Source: an uncultured Poribacteria bacterium
GTDB lineage: Bacteria > Poribacteria > WGA-4E > WGA-3G
Direction of reading: 5' to 3'
NCBI GenBank assembly: GCA_951828515.1
Contig: OX639992.1
Location: 5,744,217-5,808,216 of the forward strand
Length of the DNA stretch: 64,000 nucleotides
Translations under genes and position numbers: made by a program
The notes under the pieces: generated by a model
Seen by the model: only the letters and a program-made list of their open reading frames with translations
Databases searched by the model: none
What the model was told of the DNA's origin: nothing
Part shown: in pieces, positions 45,459-54,635 of the stretch
Position numbering within the stretch: the first letter of the stretch is position 1
Layout of the letters: every line of letters begins with the position of its first letter

Positions 45459-46574
45459 CTATTTTTCAGTACTCGCTTCTAACTGTTGTGCTGCTTCCAA
45501 CAACGCATTTGCCAAAAACTCCGGGTTGACCTCGTCTTTCCCTCGGAAGGTGCGTACCCGTTCACCACGAACCTTTAGAACCGCAAGCTCCTTGCCCCCC
45601 AAATGGATGCCGACTTCAGCATTGCGCGTCTCACCGGGTCCGTTCACTTCACACCCCATCACAGCGACAGGGATTTTGATGCCGTGTTTCTCTAAAAGTT
45701 CCTCAGCGACAGCCACAATATTCTCATAATCCGCTGTGGGGTCGCCGCGCCCACAGAACGGACAGGAAACAACGTCTAACATGTCATCCGCCATTCCTAA
45801 TGCCCGCAGGAGTTCTTTAGCAGTCAAAACCTCCTCCACTGGGTCACCGGTAATTGAGATACGGATGGTGTCCCCAATCCCTTCCATCAAAAGCGTTCCA
45901 ATGCCGAGTGTCGATTTGACATGTGAACGTCGAGGCGTACCGGCTTCCGTCACACCGAGATGTAACGGATACGGGACTTTCGCGGCAAACTGACGGTTCG
46001 CTTCTATCATCCGAAGCGGATCACTCGACTTCACGGAGATGGCGATGTCTCTGAAATCGTGTTCCTCACAAATCTTGACGTGCCGCATTGCGCTCTCTAC
46101 CAACGCTCCGGCTGTCGGTGATGGATATTTCTCTAAAAGATCCCGTTCAAGCGATCCCTCGTTGACCCCGATACGGATAGGGATATTCGCCGCTTTCGCC
46201 GCAGACAGGACTTCAGCGATCCGTTTCTCGTTACCGATGTTACCCGGATTAATGCGAACCTTTGCGACCCCTGCGTCTACTGCTGCGAGTGCGTATCCGT
46301 AGTTGAAATGGATATCCGAAACGATAGGCACAGAGGCACGTTTTACAAGTGTACCGAGTGCCTTGGCGTCCGGTTCTTCCGGAACAGCGACGCGGACAAT
46401 CTGTGCACCCGCTTCCACACACCGCTCCACTTGTGCCAATGTGGCATCGACATCGCGCGTCAGCGTTGTCGTCATTGTCTGGATGGAGATGGGATTCCCA
46501 CCGCCGATCGGGACGTTCCCTACCATAATTTTTCGCGTCGGACGCTTGTTGTTGATTTGTAGCAGTTCTTTCAT
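45459..46574 (-). CDS. ispG: 4-hydroxy-3-methylbut-2-enyl-diphosphate synthase (flavodoxin/ferredoxin)
   Basis: 371 aa. MEP isoprenoid pathway, [4Fe-4S] enzyme. N-terminal barrel (NPISIQTMTTTLTRDVDATL, VRVAVPE, SDIHFNYGYALAAVDAG, KVRINPGNIG) and the C-terminal cluster domain with VSCPFCGRG and VMGCEVNGPGE, which supply the three Cys ligands and the catalytic Glu. The short (non-insert) bacterial form. hisC lies 73 bp upstream on the same strand. Confidence 0.97.
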   Translation of the reverse strand: MKELLQINNKRPTRKIMVGNVPIGGGNPISIQTMTTTLTRDVDATLAQVERCVEAGAQIVRVAVPEEPDAKALGTLVKRASVPIVSDIHFNYGYALAAVDAGVAKVRINPGNIGNEKRIAEVLSAAKAANIPIRIGVNEGSLERDLLEKYPSPTAGALVESAMRHVKICEEHDFRDIAISVKSSDPLRMIEANRQFAAKVPYPLHLGVTEAGTPRRSHVKSTLGIGTLLMEGIGDTIRISITGDPVEEVLTAKELLRALGMADDMLDVVSCPFCGRGDPTADYENIVAVAEELLEKHGIKIPVAVMGCEVNGPGETRNAEVGIHLGGKELAVLKVRGERVRTFRGKDEVNPEFLANALLEAAQQLEASTEK

Positions 46575-46647
46575 ATTTTTTTTAATGGTTGTCAGTTGTC
46601 GGTTGTTAGCAATGCGTGGGCAGGTACAAGACCTGCCCCTACTTGGA

Positions 46648-47739
46648 TTATTTTAAATCTTTACATTTTGTCAATGCGTCAATAAATTTTTCGTTTTCCT
46701 GTTGTGTGCCAATCGTTACACGCACCGCATTTGGGTAACCGTAGCCCCCGATTGGACGCACAATGACCCCTTCTTTTAGAAGCTTGTCGGCGATGTCTGC
46801 CCCCGATTGTTCGAGGTGCAACATGATGAAATTGCCTTCGGTTTCCACATAACGGAGTCCCATGTCGTCAAAAGCACCGTAAAGAAAGGCTTTACCGATG
46901 GTGTTCTGTTCTCGGCTCCTTGTAACGTGGGCAGTATCCTTGAGTGCCGCTCGCGCCGCCGCTTGTCCGACTAAACTACAATTGAAGGGTTGGCGTATCC
47001 GATTTAACGTCTCAACCAACGGTGGTGGCGCGATACCGTATCCGATGCGAAGCCCAGCCAGCCCATAAATTTTGGAAAATGTTCGTGTGATGACGAAGTT
47101 TCGTCCCTCCAGCACATAAGGGAGCGTCTGTGGATAGTCTGAACGGTCAACGTATTCGTAATAGGCTTCGTCAAAAACGACGAGCACATCGTCCGGCACC
47201 TGTTCCATAAACGCCGCTGTCTCGTCTACTGTGACCATCGTGCCAGTAGGGTTGTTCGGATTCGCAACGAAGATGACCTTCGTCTTATCGGTAATTGCTG
47301 CCGCCATAGCGGACAGGTTATGTGTATGCTTCACCATCGGCACGACGACTGCTGTCGCACTGCACAACTTCGTCACAAGACTATAGACGACGAATGCTCC
47401 AGCTGCATAGATGACCTCATCACCCGGTGCGACATACGCTTCAGCAACGAGTTGTAGTACATCATTCGAGCCGTTCCCGAAAATCAGATGTTCAGCAGAG
47501 ATTCCGATATATTCTGCGAGATCCTCTTTAAGATAATAGGCGTTCCCGTCAGGGTAGAGATGCACCTGTGTGGCACTCTCTGAGATCGCCTGCATCGCCA
47601 ACGGAGAGGGACCTAACGGATTCTCGTTAGATGCCAGTTTAATAATATCGGTAATGCCGAGTTCGCGTCGGACTTCTTCAATCGGTTTACCACCCTGATA
47701 GGGTTGAATCGTGTCAATGCTGGGTTTCGGTTTTAGCAT
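46648..47739 (-). CDS. hisC: Histidinol-phosphate aminotransferase
   Basis: 363 aa, PLP-dependent fold type I. Opening LKPKPSIDTIQPYQGGKPIEEV and SNENPLGPSP are typical of HisC. FVANPNNPTGTMV and VFDEAYYEY bind the cofactor. The PLP Lys is in TRTFSKIYGLAGLRIGYG. It makes histidinol phosphate from imidazole acetol-phosphate. It is just upstream of ispG. Between them is a GGGCAGGTACAAGACCTGCCC hairpin. Confidence 0.95.
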   Translation of the reverse strand: MLKPKPSIDTIQPYQGGKPIEEVRRELGITDIIKLASNENPLGPSPLAMQAISESATQVHLYPDGNAYYLKEDLAEYIGISAEHLIFGNGSNDVLQLVAEAYVAPGDEVIYAAGAFVVYSLVTKLCSATAVVVPMVKHTHNLSAMAAAITDKTKVIFVANPNNPTGTMVTVDETAAFMEQVPDDVLVVFDEAYYEYVDRSDYPQTLPYVLEGRNFVITRTFSKIYGLAGLRIGYGIAPPPLVETLNRIRQPFNCSLVGQAAARAALKDTAHVTRSREQNTIGKAFLYGAFDDMGLRYVETEGNFIMLHLEQSGADIADKLLKEGVIVRPIGGYGYPNAVRVTIGTQQENEKFIDALTKCKDLK

Positions 47740-48052
47740 AACGCTTCGCTTCTCAATTTCCTTTTCTCTATGACTACAGCGCGTCCACCGAACACGCCCA
47801 AATACAATTCTATTATATCACACGCTTCCTTTTTTGAAAAGTTTTTTGTCCGTTTCCCGCTAACCGCGAACGACTGCTGACCGCTGATTGCTAATTGAAC
47901 GTAAGTTTGATAAAAGGGTCAAGTTGGGTTTCGCTACCGGTATTGACACAGAAGGCGGCTTGAAAAACGGCAGATATTTCTACACTCTGCGATTTTTTCG
48001 GTGTATTTACCGCTCTACCCAACCTACAGATTTATTTTCAAACTGGCGTTAA

Positions 48053-48081
48053 TTGACTTTCACACGGAAACTTGATATAAT
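48053..48081 (+). promoter_or_regulatory. Strong sigma-70-type promoter
   Basis: TTGACT (48053-48058), 17-bp spacer, TATAAT (48076-48081). Transcript starts about 20 bp before the AGGAG site of the gene at 48112. The gap 47740-48052 otherwise shows short repeats and no gene. Confidence 0.75.
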
Positions 48082-48111
48082 GTTTTGCACCTAAGACCAC
48101 AGGAGAAAAAC

Positions 48112-49707
48112 ATGAGACGATTTGGAACCCAAGGTCCCGTTAATTCCAAAGATAATTACGTCGTCGCTCGGCGTGAGGAACTTTCCGATTTCATCGCCCG
48201 CGTTAAGCAGGGACGATACATCGTCTTGTTCGCACCACGACAGACCGGTAAAACCACATTTTTCCAAGACGCACTCAAGGCACTCGCAGTCGAAGGAACG
48301 GACTATTTTCCAATACAACTCAACTTCGAGGAATACGAAGACATAACACCGGCAGATTTTTACGATTCATTGTGTAAAGAAGTTTGCAAAGAGATCCGAA
48401 AGGTATTTCGAGAACGCGGTGAGCGAGTTTTTCAAGAACTGGACACCCTTCTGACGAATGCACAGATAACCAACCACATTTCGATGCGTGAATTTTTTGA
48501 AGAGTTCACCGCCTTAGCGGCAAACCAACGGATCGTCCTTATCATCGACGAATTCGACGGTATCCCACAGGACGCTATCAACGGATTTCTCCGTTCGCTC
48601 CGCCGGATATATCTCACTGGACGCGAAGCCCGTTCTCCGTATAGCGTCGGCATTGTCGGGGTTAAAAACATCACACAACTCAATTACGATCGCTCCATCT
48701 CGCCGTTCAACATACAGGATGAGTTCACACTCCCAAACTTCACTTTAGAACAGGTCGGTGAACTCCTTACCCAGTACACCGACGAGGTCGGACAACAATT
48801 CGCCCCCAAAGTCATTGAAACGATCCATAAACAGACAGCAGGGCAACCTTTCCTCGTAAATAGGTTCGCTCAGATCCTCACTGAGGAACTCAGCATCCCC
48901 AAAACCGAGACAATTCATGCATCGCACTTTTCACAGGCACACACACGACTCATCGAGGAGAGAAACACTAACATTGAACACCTCATTACAAATGTACGTA
49001 GAGACCCACGCTTTGAAAGAATGCTCATGCGTATTGCTTTCTATGGAAGCAGATATGATTTCACGCTTCACAACGAAACCATTAGTGAACTGGCAACTTA
49101 CGGCGTTATTACAAGAGGACAAGACCAAACATGTGAGATACTTAACCCTATCTATCTCCATTGCATCATTCAAGCACTTAAGCCTTTGATAAACGGACTT
49201 GAGGACGAATACTTCCCTGAAGACAGTCCTATCGACTTTACAGAATATATCGCCTCGACCGGGCAGCTTCAAATGCCAAGGCTCCTCGAAAATTTTAAGA
49301 ACTTCATCGCCCGCGCAGGATTCAGAATACTCCAAGTTCCGGATACACCCCAAGAATTCGTAGGGCAATATCTCCTCTTCGCTTATCTCAACGAGTTTGT
49401 GAAAATCGTTGGTGCCGCCATGTACCTGGAAGTCCCAACTGGCAGGGGCAGAGCCGATCTTGTCATTTCGTACAGTAGACAGACCTACATTGTCGAAACG
49501 AAGGTATGGCGCAGCGAACGAAATTACCAGGCAGGCAAACAGCAACTCGCAACATATCTCAAGTCCGAAAATGCAACAGAAGGCTACTATGTGGTGTTTG
49601 ATTACCGCGAAAATCCGGATCCCCGAACGGAAACGGATATAGTAGACGGTCGGACGATTCACAGTTACGTTATTCCTGTCCTTCAAGCCCTTCCATCACG
49701 ACCATGA
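48112..49707 (+). CDS. AAA-like ATPase fused to a PD-(D/E)XK nuclease domain
   Basis: 531 aa from ATG 48112 (AGGAG). Walker A APRQTGKTT (41-49), Walker B IVLIIDEFDG (141-150), and a winged-helix-like part to about 330. The C-terminal nuclease-type core carries Asp449 (GRADLVI) and Glu462-x-Lys464 (YIVETKVW). The QTGKTT loop and the DEFD box match the AAA-ATPase/DUF1703-like proteins, where the two domains are often fused. The role is unknown; defence or a mobile-element origin has been suggested for such fusions. It has its own strong promoter and is followed by a repeat-rich gap. Confidence 0.85.
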   Translation: MRRFGTQGPVNSKDNYVVARREELSDFIARVKQGRYIVLFAPRQTGKTTFFQDALKALAVEGTDYFPIQLNFEEYEDITPADFYDSLCKEVCKEIRKVFRERGERVFQELDTLLTNAQITNHISMREFFEEFTALAANQRIVLIIDEFDGIPQDAINGFLRSLRRIYLTGREARSPYSVGIVGVKNITQLNYDRSISPFNIQDEFTLPNFTLEQVGELLTQYTDEVGQQFAPKVIETIHKQTAGQPFLVNRFAQILTEELSIPKTETIHASHFSQAHTRLIEERNTNIEHLITNVRRDPRFERMLMRIAFYGSRYDFTLHNETISELATYGVITRGQDQTCEILNPIYLHCIIQALKPLINGLEDEYFPEDSPIDFTEYIASTGQLQMPRLLENFKNFIARAGFRILQVPDTPQEFVGQYLLFAYLNEFVKIVGAAMYLEVPTGRGRADLVISYSRQTYIVETKVWRSERNYQAGKQQLATYLKSENATEGYYVVFDYRENPDPRTETDIVDGRTIHSYVIPVLQALPSRP

Positions 49708-49721
49708 GCCAACCGTGTTAG

Positions 49722-49910
49722 TGGCCAGCGATCAGCGATCAGCAGTCAGCGATCAGCGATCAGCGATCAGCGGTCAAGAGTCAGTTGGCAGGAAGAACGT
49801 GCGATGAATGCACATCGCATTTGGGCGAGTACGCCGCAAATCGCACTACTACAAACAAAGAATAGCGGTCAGTTGGCAGCCGTCAGCGGTCAGCGATCAG
49901 CGAGAGACGG
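49722..49910. repeat. Degenerate short tandem repeats (CAGCGAT/CAGCAGT) and palindromes
   Basis: Seven- and eight-base units CAGCGAT, CAGCAGT and CAGCGGT repeat in tandem at 49725-49790 and again at 49876-49905. A GTGCGATGAATGCACATCGCA-like palindrome lies at 49800. Similar stretches occur at 11878, 13618, 17950, 20108, 21105, 22330, 38445, 50725 and 52004. The rest of 49710-50000 has no gene. Confidence 0.8.
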
Positions 49911-50001
49911 GATTCGGAGTGTTTTTGCTTAAGAAACGCCCAAGCAAAAACGGTGTTTCCTCCTCCTACAGGAATAGCCCTGATTCCAAATACCTATTTT
50001 C

Positions 50002-50029
50002 TTGACAAAAAAGCGAATTTCGTTAAAAT
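50002..50029 (+). promoter_or_regulatory. Promoter of the DUF1080 gene
   Basis: TTGACA (50002-50007), 16-bp spacer, TAAAAT (50024-50029), about 60 bp before ATG 50089. Confidence 0.6.
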
Positions 50030-50088
50030 AAAAAAATGTTTTTTCACTACATCAATTTACCCATGCACAGCATGCGAAAGGAAACCTC

Positions 50089-50715
50089 ATGACACAAACT
50101 CCTCCAGAATCCGCTGTCATCCTCTTTGACGGCACAGACCTCAGCAACTGGACCAGCTTAGATAGCAGCGAACCGGGTTGGCAAGTCGAAGGCGACGCAA
50201 TGCTCGTCGTCCCGCGCGCCGGTGATGTAATCAGCAAGGAAACCTTCACGGATCATTTCGTTCATGTCGAATTCAGATGCCCCGATATGCCCGAAGCAAC
50301 CGGACAGGCAAAAGGCAACAGCGGTGTCTTCCTTCAAGGCAGATATGAAGTCCAAGTCCTGGATTCTTACGGCATTGAAGTGCCCGGGATGGGCGACTGC
50401 GGCGCGATTTACAACCAATTTGCACCGCTCGTCAACGCTTGCAAACCACCACTTGAGTGGCAGACCTACGACATCACCTTCCGGGCACCGCGTTTCAACG
50501 ATGCAGGCGAAATGACTGAAGGTCCTCGGATAACTGTCATTCAGAACGGCTTGGTAATCATCAACAACGCGCAACTCGCGGGTTCAACAGGTGGGAGTAT
50601 CGATTCAGAAGCCGCCACGCCCGGTCCACTCCGCCTGCAAGACCACGGCAATGACGTTCGGTACCGGAACATCTGGGCAGTCTCACTCCCACTTGAGGGT
50701 TCAGACCAGTATTAG
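50089..50715 (+). CDS. DUF1080 (3-keto-disaccharide hydrolase-like) domain protein
   Basis: 208 aa, no signal peptide. Jelly-roll domain opening VILFDGTDLSNWTS then EPGWQVEGDAMLVVPRAGD, SKETFTDHFVHVEFRCP, GNSGVFLQGRYEVQVLDS and RYRNIWAVSL. These are the conserved steps of DUF1080/3-keto-disaccharide hydrolase proteins. It likely acts on modified sugars with oxidoreductases such as those nearby. The ribosome binding site is AAAGGAAA. Confidence 0.9.
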   Translation: MTQTPPESAVILFDGTDLSNWTSLDSSEPGWQVEGDAMLVVPRAGDVISKETFTDHFVHVEFRCPDMPEATGQAKGNSGVFLQGRYEVQVLDSYGIEVPGMGDCGAIYNQFAPLVNACKPPLEWQTYDITFRAPRFNDAGEMTEGPRITVIQNGLVIINNAQLAGSTGGSIDSEAATPGPLRLQDHGNDVRYRNIWAVSLPLEGSDQY

Positions 50716-51046
50716 CGGCATGGCTGTCGGCAATCGGCGATCGGCGATCAGTTAAGAGGTATTCGTTTAACGATATCCTCCTACCGACTACCGACTGTCT
50801 CTTTGCTATTTAGGAGAGGGAAATCCACAGAAATACCCAAGCAAATACCCTCAGCAAAACACTCCGATTTCCGACAACATTGGTTATCGGAAACCATTGG
50901 AACCTGTCAGCCATCAGCAAGGAGATATTCTGTAACCATTGACCTTTTCTTGGAATATTCCGAGAGTGGGTCAGGTGTTACAAAACACCCCTCTTACCGA
51001 CTGCTGACTGCTGACCGCTGACACCCAATTGACAGAAAGGAATTTT

Positions 51047-51997
51047 ATGGAAACCAATCAAGATCTTCCTACAATCCCGAGGCGACGACTCGGAAGAACG
51101 GAACTCAGCATCCCTGTTATTCCGTTCGGCACACAAGGGTTTGGAAACAACTTCGGTTTCGTCTCAGATGAAGAGGCTGTCGCACTTGTTAAACACGCCG
51201 TGTCCATCGGTGTGAACCACTTCGATTGCGCACGCTGTTATGGGGATTCAATGCGGAAACTCGGTTTGGCGATGAAGGAGATCCCACGCGAGGATGTCAT
51301 CATCACCGCAAGGCTCTGTTGCCATTCCGCCGCGGATTGGGGTGGCTATGGAGATGGCAGGCCCAACTATTCCGCTGAACGCGCAATCGCCGACCTCGAA
51401 GACCAACTCGAACTCCTCGGCATAGACTATCTCGACGGGATGCTCATCCACGACCCAAGCGAGATTGATCCCACGCTTGAAAAAGGCGGGACGCTTGACG
51501 GCTTGCTTCAGTGTAAAGCGCGTGGACTTGTCCGCCACCTCGGATACGGGATGCGTCCGCACGATTTCCATCTCAAGGCGATGGCAACAGGTGACGTAGA
51601 CCTCATCCTCTGCTTCAACGACTACAACCTCGTCCGGCAGAATGCTGCTGACGACATCCTTCCCGCCGCCGCTGAAGCAGATATCGGTGTTATGAACGGT
51701 TGGTCGATCCTACGGGGTATCCTCACAGGTGTGGATATCGATGCTGAGATTGAAAGAGGACGCTGGAAAAAAGAAGGCGATGTTGCAGCAGCATACCCAA
51801 TTTGGGAATGGTGCGTTGAAGAAGGAATAAGTTTGCTTCAACTTGCACTCCAGTTCTGTCTGAAAGAAGAACGGATTCAGGGTAACAACATCGGGAGCCT
51901 CAACGTCGAGCAGCTTGAGGCGAACCTCCGAGCCGCCAGTACACCGCTCCCCGATGAAGTCTGGGAGAAATACGAAGCACGTTTCGGCTCAAATTAG
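51047..51997 (+). CDS. Aldo/keto reductase family protein with altered active site
   Basis: 316 aa from ATG 51047 (AAAGGAA). Barrel positions of the tetrad: Asp60 and Tyr65 (NHFDCARCYG), His135 (LIHDPSE), but the Lys position reads ITARLCC, so Arg89 replaces Lys. The rest (QRIQGNNIGSL-like C-terminal cofactor region) is conserved enough that the fold is sure. It may be a non-canonical reductase or have another role. Preceded by short-repeat DNA. Confidence 0.8.
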   Translation: METNQDLPTIPRRRLGRTELSIPVIPFGTQGFGNNFGFVSDEEAVALVKHAVSIGVNHFDCARCYGDSMRKLGLAMKEIPREDVIITARLCCHSAADWGGYGDGRPNYSAERAIADLEDQLELLGIDYLDGMLIHDPSEIDPTLEKGGTLDGLLQCKARGLVRHLGYGMRPHDFHLKAMATGDVDLILCFNDYNLVRQNAADDILPAAAEADIGVMNGWSILRGILTGVDIDAEIERGRWKKEGDVAAAYPIWEWCVEEGISLLQLALQFCLKEERIQGNNIGSLNVEQLEANLRAASTPLPDEVWEKYEARFGSN

Positions 51998-52077
51998 CAA
52001 TTAGCAATTAGCAGTCAGCAGTCGGCTATCAGTCGTCAGTAAGAGGATTCTGATGGCTGAAAACCGATTGCTGATGG

Positions 52078-53163
52078 CTATTTCCCAATCAACTTCTCCA
52101 AAAATTTATGCGTCACACGTGGGAGCGGATAATCCCGCAGTGCCGTAACCTCGACCCACTTTGCATCCCGCGGACCCTTCAGCACCACCTCACCCGCCTG
52201 ATAATCACACCGAAATACGTCGACAACAACCTTGAAATGGGTGTAGGCGTGCCTGACCCGCGTGAGATACCGTACGTTGGTGACAGAGAGGTTGACGACA
52301 TCATCAATATGTCGGATGCAAGCCGCCTCAGCAGTCTCACCCTCGGTAAGTTGTCCACCCGGAAACTCCCAGAGTCCACCGAGCAAACCGTCCAATTGCC
52401 GCTGCGTAAGTAAAACCTCGTTATCCTTATAGATAACCCCGACAGCGAGATGGTGTTCCGGGATAGGTTTCGTCTCGCGCCGATACGGAAATTCGTCTTG
52501 TCGTGCCGTGTGGAACGCCCCACAAAACGAATTCACAGGACAGACGAGGCAGGTCGGCGATTGCGGACGACACACCGTTGCTCCCAACTCCATCATCGCC
52601 TGATTGAAAAATCCGGGTGCATTCGGATCCAAGAGTTCATCCGCTTCCCGCTGAAAGAGTTTCGCCGACTTCGCGTCGTTAATGGGTGCCTCCATCAGAA
52701 ACAGGCGTGCGAGCACGCGTTTGATGTTTCCGTCTACAGCCGCATACGGTGCATTAAAAGCGATACTCTGCACCGCCGCCGCACTATAATCCCCGACACC
52801 CGGCAGCTTCCGAAAGGTCGCATAATCCACGGGTATTTTCCCATCCAGTTCATCCACAATGAACTGCGCCGCTTTGTGGAGATTCCGTGCCCTCGCGTAA
52901 TACCCCAAGCCTTCCCACACTTTCAGGACATCCTGTAGCGGTGCGGCGGCTAAGTGCTGTACATCTGGAAACCGCTCAATGAATCGCTCATAGTATCCGA
53001 CAACCTTCTTGACCTGCGTCTGTTGGAGCATCACCTCAGAGACCCAAATTCGGTAAGGGTCATCTGTGCGTCGCCACGGCATATCGCGCTGATAATCCTT
53101 GAACCATGCCAACAGCGCATCCCGAAAATCTTGGTAGTGTTTGTGTAAAGGTTTTTTGTGCAT
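52078..53163 (-). CDS. mutY: A/G-specific adenine DNA glycosylase
   Basis: 361 aa from ATG 53163. A frame open upstream to 53244 is translated repeat DNA and no ribosome binding site is clear, so the start is not certain. Base-excision repair: removes A opposite 8-oxoG. Glu43 (SEVMLQQTQV), helix-hairpin-helix LPGVGDYSAAAV followed by the catalytic Asp (AAVDGNIKRVLARL), [4Fe-4S] Cys set CRPQSPTCLVCPVNSFC, and a C-terminal NUDIX-like domain (WEFPGGQLTEGETAEAA) that reads the 8-oxoG strand. Confidence 0.93.
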   Translation of the reverse strand: MHKKPLHKHYQDFRDALLAWFKDYQRDMPWRRTDDPYRIWVSEVMLQQTQVKKVVGYYERFIERFPDVQHLAAAPLQDVLKVWEGLGYYARARNLHKAAQFIVDELDGKIPVDYATFRKLPGVGDYSAAAVQSIAFNAPYAAVDGNIKRVLARLFLMEAPINDAKSAKLFQREADELLDPNAPGFFNQAMMELGATVCRPQSPTCLVCPVNSFCGAFHTARQDEFPYRRETKPIPEHHLAVGVIYKDNEVLLTQRQLDGLLGGLWEFPGGQLTEGETAEAACIRHIDDVVNLSVTNVRYLTRVRHAYTHFKVVVDVFRCDYQAGEVVLKGPRDAKWVEVTALRDYPLPRVTHKFLEKLIGK

Positions 53164-53170
53164 ATTTATC

Positions 53171-53418
53171 TGAATCGCGGATTTGGCGGATTTTACAGAT
53201 TTCGCGGAGTACTTATTGTCTGAATCAGGATTTACGGGATTCAAGGATTTTCAGGATTATAGACACTTCTTGATTGACTGCTGACCCTGATAGCTGTTAT
53301 TCGTCTGAATCGCGGATTACCACGGATTTTACAGATTTCGCGGAGTACTTATTGTCTGAATCAGGATTTACGGGATTCAAGGATTCTCAGGATTATAGAC
53401 ACTTCTTGATTGAATCAG
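53171..53418. repeat. Direct repeat of about 105 bp (two copies)
   Basis: Copies at about 53171-53278 and 53309-53418 share CGCGGATT...TTTTACAGATTTCGCGG, GAGTACTTATTGTCTGAATC, AGGATTTACGGGATTCAAGG and TATAGACACTTCTTGATTGA in order, with few changes. The first copy forms the false N-terminal extension of mutY. Confidence 0.75.
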
Positions 53419-53536
53419 GACTTACGCAAAATTGGTTTTCATGCCAAAATTGAGGGGATATTCCCGAAGAAAGCGCAATGAATTGCGCTACTACGAACCA
53501 AAGACCGCACGAAAACGGGTCAACTGCGTAAGTCCT
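53417..53536. repeat. MITE-like element, family 5
   Basis: 12-bp perfect inverted ends AGGACTTACGCA (53417-53428) and TGCGTAAGTCCT (53525-53536). Internal palindrome AGCGCAATGAATTGCGCT. 120 bp. A related GTGCGATTCATCGCAC palindrome follows near 53620. Confidence 0.75.
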
Positions 53537-53659
53537 ATGAATATGTTCCTTTATAGGATTATCCATTATTTTCTTATACGTCATAATAGCACCACTATAA
53601 GCAGCCACGTTCGTAGCCGTGCGATTCATCGCACGTTGTAAGTGCAAAATTTTCCAAAT

Positions 53660-54379
53660 TTAAAGGTCAGTGGCAATCCGAAAACTGACGCTATGAATCG
53701 CTTGGATCGGTTCATACGCCGCACGGCTGGCACACCGCGAGGCGAACTCCCCACGCGCAATCCACGAACCGCCGCGAATCACTTTACGGCGACCTTCACT
53801 CGCCCCCAACGGATTCTCCGTAGGCGAGTATTTATACGTCTCCATGTGAAACCAGTCGCTACACCAATCGTAGGCGTTCCCCGCCATATCGTAGCATCCG
53901 TAAGGACTCACACCTTCAGGATAACTCCCAACCGGCACCAGCCGCTTATTCCCCGATTCCGATGTGTTCGCTCGACTCGCGTCCCATATATCGCCCCACG
54001 GATACTCCCGAGCCTCCGTGCCGCGTGCCGCTTTCTCCCATTCCGCCTCGGACGGCAAGCGATACTCCATGTTTTCAAGTCCATTGAGCCATTCCAAAAA
54101 ATTCGTCGCATCCTGCCAACTCACCCCGACGACAGGAAAATCGGGAGCGTTGAGATGCTCTTCCGTCCAGAACAGCGGTTGTGGGTTTCCCGTTGCCTCC
54201 ACAAACCGCGCGTATTGCGCATTCGTGACCTGATACGTGCCGATGGCGTAAGCATCGAGCAGAACGCTTCGTTGCGGTTCCTCTGGATCCGTCTTCCGCA
54301 TTCCGGTGGGAATCGTCCCCATCGTGAATTCGCCAGCGGGGATATGGATTAAGGGGTAATCGAGTGTATTGATGTGCAT
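53660..54379 (-). CDS. SUMF1/formylglycine-generating-enzyme-like domain protein
   Basis: 239 aa. The SUMF1 pattern is complete: HIPAGEFTMGT, YQVTNAQYARFVEATG, PVVGVSWQDATNFLEWLNG, YRLPSEAEWEKAARG, EYPWGD, NAYDWCSDWF and VIRGGSW. The two active-site Cys of real formylglycine-generating enzymes (a CxxxxC after RGGSW) are absent: here the stretch reads RGGSWIARGEFASRCASR. It is therefore a fold relative, possibly with a binding role, rather than a sulfatase activator. No sulfatase gene is nearby. No signal peptide. Confidence 0.85.
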   Translation of the reverse strand: MHINTLDYPLIHIPAGEFTMGTIPTGMRKTDPEEPQRSVLLDAYAIGTYQVTNAQYARFVEATGNPQPLFWTEEHLNAPDFPVVGVSWQDATNFLEWLNGLENMEYRLPSEAEWEKAARGTEAREYPWGDIWDASRANTSESGNKRLVPVGSYPEGVSPYGCYDMAGNAYDWCSDWFHMETYKYSPTENPLGASEGRRKVIRGGSWIARGEFASRCASRAAYEPIQAIHSVSFRIATDL

Positions 54380-54515
54380 AGTAGGTGTGTAAACCTTCTA
54401 AAATAATCCAGGTTGCTACAGACAAGATTTCGGAGGTCCGAACTCCATTTTTCAGTGAAAAGCGTTGATGGACCGCGAAGGTCCCGTAGCGTAAACTTTT
54501 AGTTTTCGCATCCAC

Positions 54516-54619
54516 AGACACAAACTGGAAAGTTTGTGCTACAAGTGGCAACAGAATCGCTATGGCGGTCCCGCCGTGGAAAACTAAAGACACAAACTGG
54601 AAAGTTTGTGCTACAAGTG
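54516..54619. repeat. 32-bp direct repeat, each copy a hairpin
   Basis: The 32 bases at 54516-54547 recur at 54588-54619. Each contains CACAAACTGGAAAGTTTGTG, a small stem-loop. The 250-bp gap 54380-54635 has no other feature. Confidence 0.7.
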
Positions 54620-54635
54620 CAATTGGGGCGGCTCC

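Noticed and set aside
49722-49910. CRISPR-like array
   Set aside because: The repeat units are only 7-8 bp and degenerate, without unique spacers of constant length, and no cas genes are near.
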